This document shows positions 23,991-35,304 of a DNA stretch of 64,000 bases, one piece after another. Position 1 is the first letter of the stretch, and the number at the start of each line of letters is the position of its first letter. Made by a program: the position numbers and the translations under genes. The DNA comes from Gnetum montanum (lineage: Eukaryota; Streptophyta; Gnetopsida; Gnetales; Gnetaceae), in NCBI GenBank assembly GCA_015680685.1, contig MNCI01000952.1, positions 498,383 to 562,382 of the forward strand, in the 5' to 3' direction. The notes under the pieces were generated by a model. It worked only from the letters and a program-made list of their open reading frames with translations, was not told where the DNA came from and made no database searches.

Positions 23991-25889
23991 TGATGGTTAC
24001 TCTATTTTTCAACCTTTTTTTTACATTGTTCCTTCTAAGTGTTTCAATTTTCTTGAATATTTTGCATTTAATTTTGTATATTTATTTTTATTAACTTCCC
24101 TTATGTATTTTTTTCTTATTTTTTTGTTCATCAAGAATCTTGCACTTCTTCCATAAGTTGCGACTACTACTGGAAATTAATTTCATACTATATTTCATGT
24201 TTGTATTGATTATTCAATGACTTGTTTTCACCTTAGGATTGTGTCATTGATTACTGGAGCATTAATTTTATTATGGTATTAAGTAGTGAGTTCACATAAT
24301 CCATCCATTCCACTAAATTCTATGGGATTTTTTCATTTTAGAAGCATGAGGTCCTTTCATAATTGCAAATTAAAAAGAATCAATGATCTTGGTACTTAAC
24401 AGACTTAGAAGGAATCAAGTGGAATGGACAAGGGTGTGACTTCAAAGGGATTTTTCACCATCTATACCTCACTTCCTTCTTGATTTTTATGGGTATTCTC
24501 ATTAGTCTCTCATCACTTCTATTGTTGACCAATAACAGGAAGCATGCCTTTGCATGGTGTGGTTCCCATGAAAAAAAAAAATCAGCACATGGTAATCCAA
24601 AGCACACTCCTTAGATACAATAATGAGCTACAAGAATTAATTATGGGGCTGGAAAGACATGTTACCCATGCCTAAAGGAATCCCTTTAACTAAGGTCCTT
24701 CCTATCTTATTACTTCTCTTTTCTTCTCTAACTTGGAGTGGTGGTTGTCTTGAGGGGGTGGTCATGAACTCTTGTTGGCTACATAGTCAGAATATGGTAA
24801 TGTGAAGTCTTTGAATGTGGGAGGACTTGGTTTCAACCATTAATTAGATAGTATCTTGTCATCTTAAACATAAGTTCTAGAAGGACTTCAGGTAACTGAG
24901 ATGCAAAACTTTGTTTTAACTCTCTCTTTTCTATCCCTTTGTTGTCATCAACCATCTCACTACCTCCTATCATGATTAGTTAATGTGTCTATTTTTGTCT
25001 ATCATAACCTTTTGATGATCTCTTTCGTGGATTTGATTTTTAACTGCCTATGATCATTAATCATCCTTGATGTCTACAAACTCCTTGCTACAAGGGCATG
25101 CATAGACATTAATGTCATGAGCCTACTTTGAGAAGGATCCACTTGCATATCTCTTGGTCTTATTTTAGTTAAACTTCCTATCCCTTGGTTATTTTTCAAT
25201 CAATCCCATCATTTCATCTTATAAAACATCCTATTTTGCAACATTTCAGCATCCTCATTTTTATCCAAATCTCCTTTTTTCATCATATCTAATACACTCT
25301 TCCATGTTTTTGTCATCCTTATTTTCTTTTTTAGCTTCTTTTAGACTCTTTTATCATCCTAAAACTCTTCCAAAATATTTCATTTTTAAATGGGAAAAAT
25401 TGCTTAAAATAGCTACATCAATGCATCCTTGTTGATGCAGCTAAAAAACAGTATAAATACACGTAAAATGTGGTCATTTCCCTACCATTTTTCTTCAAAT
25501 AAGAGAGATTTTTTTGCAATTTTTAAAGCCTAGAGACCTTCTAAGTACTCTAACTTGCAAATTTCTTATTCATTTCATCTTGTTCTTTGATCCTCGAGCT
25601 ACCAATGGTAAACATTACGTTGTGAAGGTCACAAACCTTTGGTTTATGATAGAAAATTTTTCAAGAATTTTCTAAGTTTCCAAGGTTTACCTATTAAAAT
25701 AATATTAAAATATTCATCCTAGATAGGGTTAAACCTTACAAAAAAAAGTTTGGTAGCTGATTAATAAAATAATAAAGTTACTATGATAACTAACAAACCT
25801 AAGTGTAACTCGATCCAATGAGAAAGGTACCAAAAGGACTTAGGGTTATAAACTAAAATGCTAATCTAGGGTTACATTTATGATCATAG
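23991..25889 (+). other. 3' region of element B upstream of ORF3
   Basis: No reading frame is supported. It is collinear with 30111-32326 (A) and 53831-55776 (D). Shared landmarks, in order: a T-rich leader; GAAAGACATGTTACCCATGC (24653-24672); a purine-rich 20-mer CTTTGAGAAGGATCCACTTG (25126-25145); a promoter-like module (25416-25459); and a possible leader intron ending at 25889. The conservation of order in three diverged elements suggests a regulatory role. Confidence 0.6.
25416..25459 (+). promoter_or_regulatory. Internal promoter-like module of element B
   Basis: 25416-25440 is nearly identical to 29031-29054 in the U3 of the element's own 3' LTR (CATCAATGCAT, then a 2-4 base difference, then GTTGATGCAG). 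TATAAATA follows at 25452-25459, as TATATAAA follows in the LTR (29083-29090). It sits about 430 bp upstream of ORF3. Promoter function is inference. Confidence 0.5.
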
Positions 25890-28742
25890 ATCACACCAAA
25901 GAAGGGAGCACCAATAGTGGGACCTTCCCAACTGAGGGAGAAGTAGCCATGAGGAGGAAGGGGCTAGTAACAACCAAAATAGCCCTAGGAACAAGAGGCC
26001 AAAGCTACACATGCAACAAGACCTCTTCAAAAGGAGCTTGAAGTGGAATTTTTTCGACCAATTTTGTTTGCCAAAGCTAGCCAATCTAGGTAGGATGAGG
26101 ATCCAAGACTAAGATCTAACCTTGAGGTCACATTAATGGAGGCCTACCTAGAGAAGATTTGAACCAAGGAGGCTTAGAGTTTAGTTCTCTAGGAATTGAA
26201 CTTTGAACCCTTTTTAGGATTGACATAAGAGGAAGTATACACTTAATTATAGGGGTCTCCAATGTGGCCCATTCTCTCCTACCATGTAGAATGGTACATG
26301 GGGAAGACCTACCTATTCTGGAACAATTGACAAGGATATGCATCTATTAAGATTAAAGAAATTATAGTCTTCTACTCGGTTGAAGCCATTGCGAAGGTCC
26401 TTGGTTTGCCTGACACTAGGGCAATATTTGTAAGAAGTATGGACCTAGGTAGATTTAGAAGTTAAGAAAGAGTGGATCTAGTATTGCTATGGAGCTGATT
26501 GTAAGTAGTACGATGTACTCACAAAGGTAGAGCATATCTATTTCAAGATTATAGCTTATTAGCTAAACCCATGGTGAGGCCAAGCAAGGTTATAGCCTTC
26601 TCCACCCATGCATGTGCTACTCTAAGTAGTAAGTTTCTTGTCAACCTTTTATAGCTTATTTATCTCAAGATAGAGAAGCTCTTTAAGTAAAATGAAAAAG
26701 GAAAGAAGACACTCCCCTTTCCATGTTTCATTAGAAAACTTTGCAAAATAGAAGGCATAGTGCACTATGCCAATGATGTAGTTCATCATGCTCCTATTGC
26801 ATCTTGGCAAGAGATGATGAAGTATAAGGTAGCAGGGAAGCTACAGGAAGAGGAGAGGCCACCACCATGATCACTTATAGGAGAAACCATCCTAAAGGTG
26901 TTTGTAATTATAGAAAGGCTCTAGAAAATATATGAGTGGTAGTTGCAATAATAGTAGGGTTTAGTAGGTGGTGGGGAACCATCAGTTTACCATCTAGCAC
27001 TTAACCATCTAAACAAAGTCACAAGGACTATCAGTTGACTAGAGGAAACTACCCCACTATTCTCCACACAAAGAAATTAGGTGTTTGCTAGAAAAAATTC
27101 TAGCACTCAGGAAGTTATAGTGTCCATCCATGGATAGGAGTTTCTTGAAATTTTTGGGAATGCCAAAACTTTCTTAGTGTGCCTGGAGGAAGGTGAGGGG
27201 GCACCTATCCTAGTGATGCCACACTAAGAATAAGAAATAGTGATAGAGGTGGTGGTCAATAGGGTTTGTAGAAACCCTAAATGGTTCTATAACATCTATC
27301 CTAGACATAACTATAATGACACATATTCAAACATTAGTAGGAGAAAAAAGTGATCAGTTGAGTGCAACCCAACATGAAGAAGTGTTGGCAAGACCAATTA
27401 GATCCAGGAAACTACTTCTAGAGATCTTTTGATCTCTTGGATGAAATAACAACAACCTAGTCAAAGCTGCTAGAGATGAAGAGCAAATTTCTCATTGCCA
27501 ACGTCCAACTAAAGACACCCACCATAGAAAACTAATGGTTGGCTATTGAAGTTATAAAGTTGCAGGTCCATCTCTTCGACCCCATCATTTTCAACCCAGA
27601 GCTCATAAAAGATGAAGCTTTCCAACAACTTTAGCACAAAATAAGGGAGATTAAGAATATAAATAAGGCAATGATCTTTGACATGTCTTTGTTGGAAGCC
27701 ATGACCTTTAACACCAAAAAGAACTTGTTAGAAGTTCTCAAAAAAACTTGGTTCTCACCAAGGATATCCATTGCCTGCATAATATCAAACAAAAAAAAGG
27801 CTAGATGGTCAAATTTGTTTAATAGTAGCAAGAGTAGCAAGTGAAGGTGAACCTTGATTTAAGAAGGTTGGTAGTAGAAAATCAAAATCTCTCAATGGAG
27901 GAAGTTTAAGTGATTCTTCAAAAAATAGTCATTGAGGTAGTCACTTGGAAAAATGAAGCCTTGAAATTTGAATGAGTTAAAAATCATTATAGGGACTAGG
28001 TTGAGATCCTTAAAGAGGTAAATGAAAAGAAAATTCAACTATCTAAGATAAAGATGAATGAGGCCCTTCAGCAACTCTAGTAAAGAGGTGATGTGTGGTA
28101 GCTAATATTTGATGGCCTAAATGCATATAACAAAGCCAAAATTTGATTGAAGAGTTGCAAATCAAGGAGATGATAGAATACATTGATCTTGTTAACCTTT
28201 GATATGCAAACTTGGCTATGTTGACATCGAGAAGGCTAAGAACAAAATTTGAAAAGTAGGTGGCTAATTCCTACCTCTTATACAAGGTAGAATTCAAGCA
28301 CCATAAGGAAACCAAGTAGCAATTGGAGATAACCAACACAAAGCTTGAAGTTCTTAGAAGAAAATTTGCTAACCAACGATCTATTGTTGAGAACCTGGCT
28401 AGGACAATGAATGACTACCACAAGTTGTAGAACTTAGTAAAGACATTTGACATCAAACATAAACAATTTGTAGCTTGATTCATCAATGCCAAGTAAATGT
28501 TCCCAACGATCCTATGCCCATGGGATATCCTTATGCCAACCCATATTGGTGATGCTGTGTGGATTGTGTATGACCCACACAATTGAAAAGATGAGATGAA
28601 AGCATTACTAGATGCTTTTAGGCTTTCTTTAGTAGTTGTAGCAATAGTAGGTTGACCTCAACCACCTCCTTTGTCACAAGCGTTGGATCCTAGTGAAGGA
28701 CCTTCAGTGTCCTAGGAGCCTCCACCTCCTAGAACTATTTGA
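25890..28742 (+). pseudogene. ORF3 of element B (downstream of pol)
   Basis: Extra protein-coding region after pol, in the place where Athila elements carry an env-like gene. It begins ITPKKGAPIVGPSQLREK just after an AG, matching the starts of ORF3 in A and D. A conserved core follows: VEAIAKVLGLPD (26379-26414; A has VEVIAKALNLPN), then YLFQDYSLLAKPMVRPSK near 26540. From about 27460 to 28450 it is Lys/Glu/Leu/Gln-rich with coiled-coil character. It ends EPPPPRTI and a stop at 28742. I see no signal peptide or membrane segment. The core vaguely recalls the 'putative plant transposon protein' type domain; that is memory, not a search. Many stops and frameshifts. Confidence 0.6.
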
Positions 28743-28966
28743 GAATTTGTCCTATCTTCAGTAACTAAAATAGACTTGCTAAAATTTTTGTAAAAGTGTC
28801 CAATTTTGTTGTCATTGACACCAATTTTATAATATTGTAAAATTTTACACTCAAAGTTAGTTAATTAGTTAGTTTATTATTTTTTAGTTAATAAATTTCA
28901 TATTTTTCTAATTTTTGTAAAAAGATCAATCCTACTTTTGCTCACTTGAGGATGATTTTTTAGTCA

Positions 28967-28978
28967 ATTGTGAAGGTA
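28967..28978 (+). other. Polypurine tract region of element B
   Basis: The stretch ending TTGTGAAGGTA abuts the 3' LTR. The preceding CACTTGAGGATGATTTTTTAG is shared with A (ACTTGAGGATGAGTTTCTAG) and D (CTCAAGGATGAGTTG), so this is the conserved 3' end of the family. Confidence 0.6.
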
Positions 28979-29849
28979 TGATGAAGCATCATAAATAGGT
29001 TGCATCGACAAGCATGCATCGATGCAGCCCCATCAATGCATGGTGTTGATGCAGATGTGTTGATAATGATGCAAGTGTAGCCTATATAAATGCATGCACC
29101 AACCACTTTTATGACATCTTGTGTCAATACCATGATGAAATCCTTATAGTTTTTCTTTCCTAGAGTTAGAATATTTTTCTTTGAGTATCCATAGTTTGAG
29201 TAAAAGAGATTGTACGAAACTTTATTTGAACACCATGTACCTAAATGCATTGGCATCAATGACAATAAAGTTGAGATTTCTAGCATTCATTATAGCACTT
29301 GGATTAGCTTAATCTTTCTTACTAGCTCTTTATTTTCCATGCATTTTATATTCTAAGTCATATATACTTTATGTAATTAACCATGAATAGATAAGTATGA
29401 CTATTTTGAGCATAAGGTATTGCACTTGGTAATCCTAGTAGTGGTCATTTCGTATGCCCAATAATAGCCACTTGGTAATCTAACAATATTTATATAAGTT
29501 TGGAATGTGTGTAGAAAGTAGGAACAACTAATTATGTCAGGGTAGTTAGCCTTTAGAATAGTTAGGTAGTTAAAAAAATTAAACATTAAATATTCATTTT
29601 TCCACATAGAACTTAAGATAAAAAATATATAAATTATAAATAAACAAATATCATATACCTTAACTCATATTTAACCATACGCATAGAACACATAAGTGTG
29701 AGTTAGGAAGACAATGATCACATGACTCCTTGATTCACAATTTTTAACTATGAACAAACTTAGAAACTAAGTTTGCAAAATTTGATTGGATTGCTAATAC
29801 ATGCTTGTGATTCACATGGTTAGGCATAGGGTATACTTGTTGCTCATCA
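28979..29849 (+). repeat. Element B 3' LTR
   Basis: 871 bp, TGATGAAGCATC to GCTCATCA. The U3 contains palindromic GCATCGATGC/ATCAATGCAT/TTGATGCAG motifs (28990-29080) and a TATA box. It is followed by the target duplication CTAGT. Confidence 0.9.
29083..29090 (+). promoter_or_regulatory. TATA box of element B 3' LTR
   Basis: TATATAAA within GCCTATATAAATGCATGC, about 105 bp into the LTR. Confidence 0.55.
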
Positions 29850-29854
29850 CTAGT

Positions 29855-30110
29855 CATGTTCTACAAAATGCTAAGTTTCAAAATATATGGGAGAGATCTT
29901 ATATCATCTATGCTACATACCAATTTGAAGCCATGCAAATCTATCACCCAACAAGCCCACAAAAACTTATCCTTGTCAATATTTGACAACGGAAACCATG
30001 TCATAACTTTCCTTCCTCTTGCAAAGATTCTACCATGATTGCAAAACCATTCATTACTCATTCAATCTTCCAAATATCCACTTGTAATGATAGTCTAGGG
30101 GATGTCAAGT
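29855..30110 (+). pseudogene. Integrase C-terminal tail of element A
   Basis: Resumes element A pol after the insertion of B. HVLQNAKFQNIWERSYIIYA, then FEAMQIYHPTSPQKL, matches the end of pol in B (23763 on). The frame is open from 29801 (inside the LTR) to 29986. Later residues drift into non-coding sequence. Confidence 0.8.
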
Positions 30111-30634
30111 TTTACACCTAGATACTAAATCCTCTTTTCCAATTCTTGTTATATTTTTTTTGTTTCTTACCAAATTTTTACATTCTTTAATATCTTTTTC
30201 CATTTCTTAACCATTTTTCATTCATTAACATCTTTTCTATTTTTATACATTTTTCTATTCTTACTCTTATTTTTGTTGACTTTTCCAATAAAGTGTAAAG
30301 AAATAAAATAAGATGTAGTTCCAACAATGATAATTTCACCATATGTTATCAAATCATTAAAGGACTGATTATATGTGTAGTGACCACATCATCCATCCAA
30401 TTATTTCGAATAATAAGAAGTTCTTACCATGGACATACTGACATTCATTTTACTTTAAAATTAAAATAAACATATGATCATTATTTTTAGATAGAAAAGT
30501 AAAGAACCACGTAGGAATGAAAAGGGTGTGAAATCAATGATATTTGTAGATTTTCTAAAGTAGCTACTATGAGTCTTATCCTACTATTAAGTTTTATTAT
30601 TCACTTGAGTTCTAACAAAAAATGGAAGTATGTT

Positions 30635-30719
30635 TAAAATAAGTGCTGCCTTACCATGTCACTGGAAAGACATGTTNTAAAATAAGTGCTGCCTTACCAT
30701 GTCACTGGAAAGACATGTT
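30635..30719. other. Single N flanked by an exact 42-bp duplication (assembly artefact)
   Basis: 30635-30676 and 30678-30719 are identical and separated by one N at 30677. This is the signature of two contigs joined without merging their overlap. The real sequence most likely contains one copy. Confidence 0.85.
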
Positions 30720-31686
30720 ACCCATGCCTGAAGGTAGTCCTTTGGTAAAGTTGACACATTAATAACATAATAAATGCTTAAAAATTTCAAGGTTTCTTAG
30801 ACTCACATTAGTTATGGGGATAGAAAGACATGCTACCCATGCTTGAAGGTACTCCTTTTTTCTATGGCCAAGTCTTCTTTTTAAAAAAATTAAAGTGTGT
30901 TGTTAGTAAACTTCTTTCTTGAATTTCTTTGCCAAGTATTAGTACTCCTTGCAGTAGTGGTAGTCTTGTAGTTGTTAGTTTTGGGATAATGCAATGTGAT
31001 GTCACTGGTAAGTGGTATCAACTTAGTTTTACCAGTGACATCAACTTAGTTTTGATCTTGGAAAAAAGGGCTAATGATTACTTTAACCATACATCACACA
31101 CAAAATTCATTATGCCTATGGTAAGATACCTTATGTTCCATTCTTTGCAATGCCTTTTACTTTCATTCCAACTTACTGCTATATACAATCATAATTTAAT
31201 GATTTTGCATAATATAGTGTTATTTTCTTATTAAGGAAATACCAACATGTGTGTTTTGGAAGACAAATATGTTTTACATTCAACTCCTTAAGTGCCTACA
31301 CATACTTATGGGTGTGGTTATACAAGGGCACTAAGGGTTGGAGCTTGCTTTGGGGAGGATCCACTTGTATAAATCTTATGCTTCATCCTGATGACCAATT
31401 CCACATCATCTTGTACCTCTAGAACACTTAAATGATCATTGTTACTTTCCTATCTACTCATCTTCCATAATATATTTGTCAATTTTTACCAACCATCTCC
31501 TATAGACATCATTGACTTACGTTGCCTAAATTCTTTTCTTCACATACTTTTGAAGATAAATCCTTACATTTTGAACATCATCCATGATCAAGAACCTTTT
31601 AGACCATCTTTATACCTTCTAGACTATATATTTCACCTAATTTTTCTATCGAAAATCTCTCAAAATATCAAAAATTTTCAAGATAA

Positions 31687-31772
31687 CATCGTAGCTATAA
31701 TGTATGATTCCTTGTGACATTGCATTGAAGATGTCATATCTATAATGTATCCCATATAAGCCCCTATATATA
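31687..31772 (+). promoter_or_regulatory. Internal promoter-like module of element A
   Basis: Contains CATCGTAGCT (31687-31696) and CATATCTATAAT (31735-31746). These match TATCGTAGCT (35349-35358) and CATATCTATGAT (35338-35349) in the U3 of its own 3' LTR, although in a different order. TATATATA follows at 31765-31772. It lies about 560 bp upstream of ORF3. The match is weaker than in B. Confidence 0.4.
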
Positions 31773-32326
31773 CATGTGAGGAGTTGAAATTTTTTTTCAT
31801 TCTTCTCATTTCATGCATAGGGAGTTCATGATGTTTTTTCTAACCCTCTGACACCCGAAATTCCAAGTTTCATAACTTTACCATAGCTTCAAATTATGTG
31901 ATTCATGAATCCTCTTGATCATGGAGTGACCAACTCAGTCATGGGGAAGAGTGTTGTGCGTAATTTGTATGATTAGCATCAAAATTTTCTAACACCTAGA
32001 AGAACATATTAAGGGTAAGAACAATAAGAATTGATTATATTCTAAATAAATAACCAAATAAAGGCTAATGAACTTAACAATCTTTTCCTATTAACCATTC
32101 AAATACATGTAAAATAAGAAATTAACCATTGTGAGAGGTTATGAAAAACAAAAACACTAAGAATACAACAATTAAGGATTTCTTTTCAAAATTTTCAAAA
32201 TTTTTCTAAAAAGTAATAAGAAGAATGGATTTTGATCAAATCCAAGAATCTAAGAGAGAATTATAAATCATTAGAAACTTATTTGAAATCCTTGGGTAAT
32301 TTTAAATAGATTCTTTATGATTGGAG

Positions 32327-35076
32327 ATGGATCCTAAAAGACCCGTAGCGAAAGGACCCTCACAACAAAGGGGCAAGAGACCTACAGGAAGAGGACAAGC
32401 TAGAGAACAAACTCCACAATTTGAATAAGAGTCCTAATCCTATAGTATCCATCATCCTACACCTGCAATGGAAAAATCTATGCAAGCTGAAGCTAAGGTA
32501 CCACCTACTTAAGAATAAGGACAACACCTCATGCTATTGAATGAGTGCCTCCAAGCCATTTAAGAAAAGTCCATCATGTCCACAATCATTGTGGAATTCA
32601 ACTTTGGATCATTTATAGAGTTTTCTCTTGTTGTGTTCAAGAGAAACTCCAAGCGTATCCTATTTAGCCCATACTATCATGCAATGGTGAACGGTATCTA
32701 GAGAAAGTAGATCAATTTTGAAAAAATAACTAGGATGATGCTACTATTAAGATTGAAGGAATCATAGTGCCATATTTAGTAGAGGTAATAGCTAAGGCAT
32801 TGAATCTTCCCAATGTCAAAGCCAAAATTGCATAAATATCTACAAGTTCTAAGACATATGCAAAGAAGTTATGGGTATGAAGGGCTTACAGAACAACTAA
32901 GAAGTAATAAAATGGATTGTCTATTGTAGAGAAGATTTATTTCAAATTTGGAACCTATCACATCTTCCCAACTAAAAGATTGAATAGAACGTCCACCTAT
33001 GCTACTAGAGGAAGCACCATCCTCATGGGAAAATTCCAAGAAAACATGGATCATTTATTATTTTTGGAAATCCAAATGAGATTTAAGGAAAGAAGGTAAA
33101 GAGACTCACATTACAATTCTCTTGCCTTATTAGAAGATTGTGCAGATAAGTAGGAATTCTAGGATATACTAGTGATGTTCCTCAAAAAGCCCAGAATGCA
33201 TCCTATGTTACGATCTCAAAGCTAGTGGCTTCCAAGAAAGATCAACTGGAGAAGCCATTGGGCATTGAGGGAGTTGTAGGATATACACCAACAAAAAATG
33301 TCCTACCATTAGGATTAGAGTAAGTAGGACCTAGTGAGTCAACATTAGTTGGTGATAAACCAAGACTAAGCACTCCACTAGCATAGTAAGATCATAGACC
33401 CTCCATGAGTCACTTGAAGCAAATTTTTAAAACTATAAGCTAGGAAAATATAGAGGTCTTTAGTATGTATCAAGTAAGAGATAATCCAAGAAGGTCTGCA
33501 GTATCAATAGGACCCGCTAGTTGTGAAATTTTATTATAGGTAGGAAAAGATGAGGATTGGACACAATGGATATATGGAAACACTGCATCCTTTCAAGTCA
33601 TGTTTGAAATAGGAGAAGGATCCACAATGGTGGTTATGTGACATTAGAATGTAGTAGGAGTAGTAGAGATTCTCATAGATCATATCAAAGAATCCTTTAA
33701 TATTTCTGTTGTGTAACCAATAGATATAACTAGAGCCAAGGATGTTGAAAATATAGCCAAAATATCCATGCTTCCATAAGAACATGAAGACATTTTAGAT
33801 CGATTGTTGTAGAATAGGCTAGTGATGCAGAATATTTTTGATATCCCTATTGATATCACAACAGTGCAATTTGAACTCATTTCAACTAAGGGCAAGTTGA
33901 TGATAGTAGAGACTAGGGCATAACACACAAAGAATGAAGTGTAGAGGCTATAAGAAAAATCAGCTGCATTGAAAGCAGAGAGACAAGACCCTACATGACA
34001 CATTATGCTAGACCAGCTATAGCAATTCAAAACCAAATAGATAAGCCAAATAATAGCTAGAAATATCCAAACAGAGATGGAGATGGAAAAGGCAACATGG
34101 AATGCCTTAGTGGTAGAAGCACAAACTTATGCTTATGCTAAAGCCTTAACTACCATAAAGGAAAAAAAATAAAGGAATTACTACTGAAAACATGAGGTTG
34201 ATAGACATTGAAAAGTAAAAGAATGTCCTAGAAGAAAGAATTCATTAATTGAATAAGAAGTTTGTCAGAGTCAACCTTGATATGAGAAAATTAGCTAAAG
34301 AGAATAAGACCTTGTCAATGAAAGAGTTCACAAATATAATAAAATTTAGCTATTGAAATTAGCACATCGCAGAATGAGACTAAGAAACAGGAATGACTAA
34401 AAGAACATATTTGAGATTAAGTGGGCATGCACATGTAAATAAATGAGAAGGAAATCTAGATAACCAAGGCAAAGATCAGCTCAATCATAACATAAAAATT
34501 TGATTGGTAGCTAATCTTGGATGGTCTTTCCCACGTACATTAAGCTAAAATCAAGAATAAAGACTAGTAGATAGAGGATCTAATAGAGTACATGGGATTA
34601 GCAAACCTTTGTTATGCTAATCTGGTTATGTTAACAATAGGTAGGCCTGGAACCAAACTGGAGCAACAAGTGATCATAGTATATGCACTATATGAGAAGG
34701 AGTTCACACATAGAAAGTATGCAGAATAGAAGCTACACATTACAAACTTCGAGTTCTAGGTGATTAAAGCTAGTTACCAGGACTAAAACGATGACTAGCA
34801 AATCTCACTAGGAGAATGAGAAAGATAGCTGAAGCATTTGAAGAAGAAAGAGATAGTTCATAGCTTGGTATGTGAAGATCAACAGAATGTTTTGACAGCT
34901 ATCATGTTTATGGGAAGTATTGACTCCAACAAACATCGTTGAATTTGCCTAGACAGTACATGATCCAAGATCTAAAGAGGAGAAACTTTGGGCATTACTT
35001 AACAAATATAAATTTCAAAAGCCCAATGATAAAAAATAATAAGTTGATGGAGGAGCCACAACCACCTAGAACATAA
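32327..35076 (+). pseudogene. ORF3 of element A (downstream of pol)
   Basis: Begins MDPKRPVAKGPSQQRGKRP at an ATG directly after an AG. Shared core: IKIEGIIV and VEVIAKALNLPN (about 32740-32813; B has IKIKEIIV and VEAIAKVLGLPD). The second half (about 33900-34900) is Lys/Glu/Gln-rich with heptad-like spacing. A block reading LIEYMGLANLCYANLVMLTIG-like (34580-34640) matches B at 28170-28230. It ends MEEPQPPRT and a TAA at 35074-35076. Stops, mostly from Gln and Trp codons, are frequent. The function is unknown; the position corresponds to the env-like gene of Athila, but no membrane segment is evident. Confidence 0.6.
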
Positions 35077-35289
35077 AGGATACATAAAGCTTTAATGATA
35101 TATTTTTTTTCAAATGTGTCAATCATGTGATGCATGATGATTTTGTAAACATCACTTGAACCATAATGCAACATTCATACTAGAGTTGGTTATGTAAATA
35201 AGTCATAGTATCCAAGTCTACTTATAATACCACAAATTTTATAAGGAACTCCATCCTCCTTTTATTTTAACTTGAGGATGAGTTTCTAG

Positions 35290-35304
35290 TCAGTCGTGGA
35301 GGTA
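35290..35304 (+). other. Polypurine tract region of element A
   Basis: CAGTCGTGGAGGTA ends at the 3' LTR. The upstream ACTTGAGGATGAG block is shared with B and D. Confidence 0.6.

Larger units (their letters stand above)
11067..29849 (+). mobile_element. Element B: Athila-type Ty3/gypsy retrotransposon nested in A
   Basis: LTRs at 11067-11895 and 28979-29849 begin TGATGAAGCAT and end GCTCATGA or GCTCATCA. The flanks CTAGT (11062-11066) and CTAGT (29850-29854) are a perfect 5-bp target duplication. Deleting the element plus one CTAGT rejoins the integrase tail of element A (YNPS to HVLQNAKFQNIW). Gene order is gag, protease, RT and RNase H, integrase, 3' region, ORF3, as in A, and the protein blocks are clearly related but diverged. 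Element C (18134-23757) is inserted at the end of its pol. The catalytic residues of protease (DSG) and RT (FMDD) are better preserved than in A, but stops occur throughout. Confidence 0.92.
30111..32326 (+). other. 3' region of element A upstream of ORF3
   Basis: Non-coding by inspection and collinear with the same region of B and D. Landmarks are GAAAGACATGTTACCCATGC at 30706-30725, the 20-mer CTTTGGGGAGGATCCACTTG at 31348-31367, a promoter-like module at 31687-31772, a possible splice donor AAGG|GTAAGA at 32015 and an acceptor just before ORF3. The open frames at 30929-31234 and 31439-31717 lie in T-rich stretches and have no counterpart in B or D. Confidence 0.6.

Noticed and set aside
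30635-30719. Exact 42-bp direct repeat as a transposon target duplication
   Set aside because: Too long for a TSD, nothing lies between the copies except one N; an assembly overlap explains it better.
30929-31717. Two frames of about 100 codons in the 3' region of A
   Set aside because: No counterpart in the collinear regions of B and D, and biased composition.
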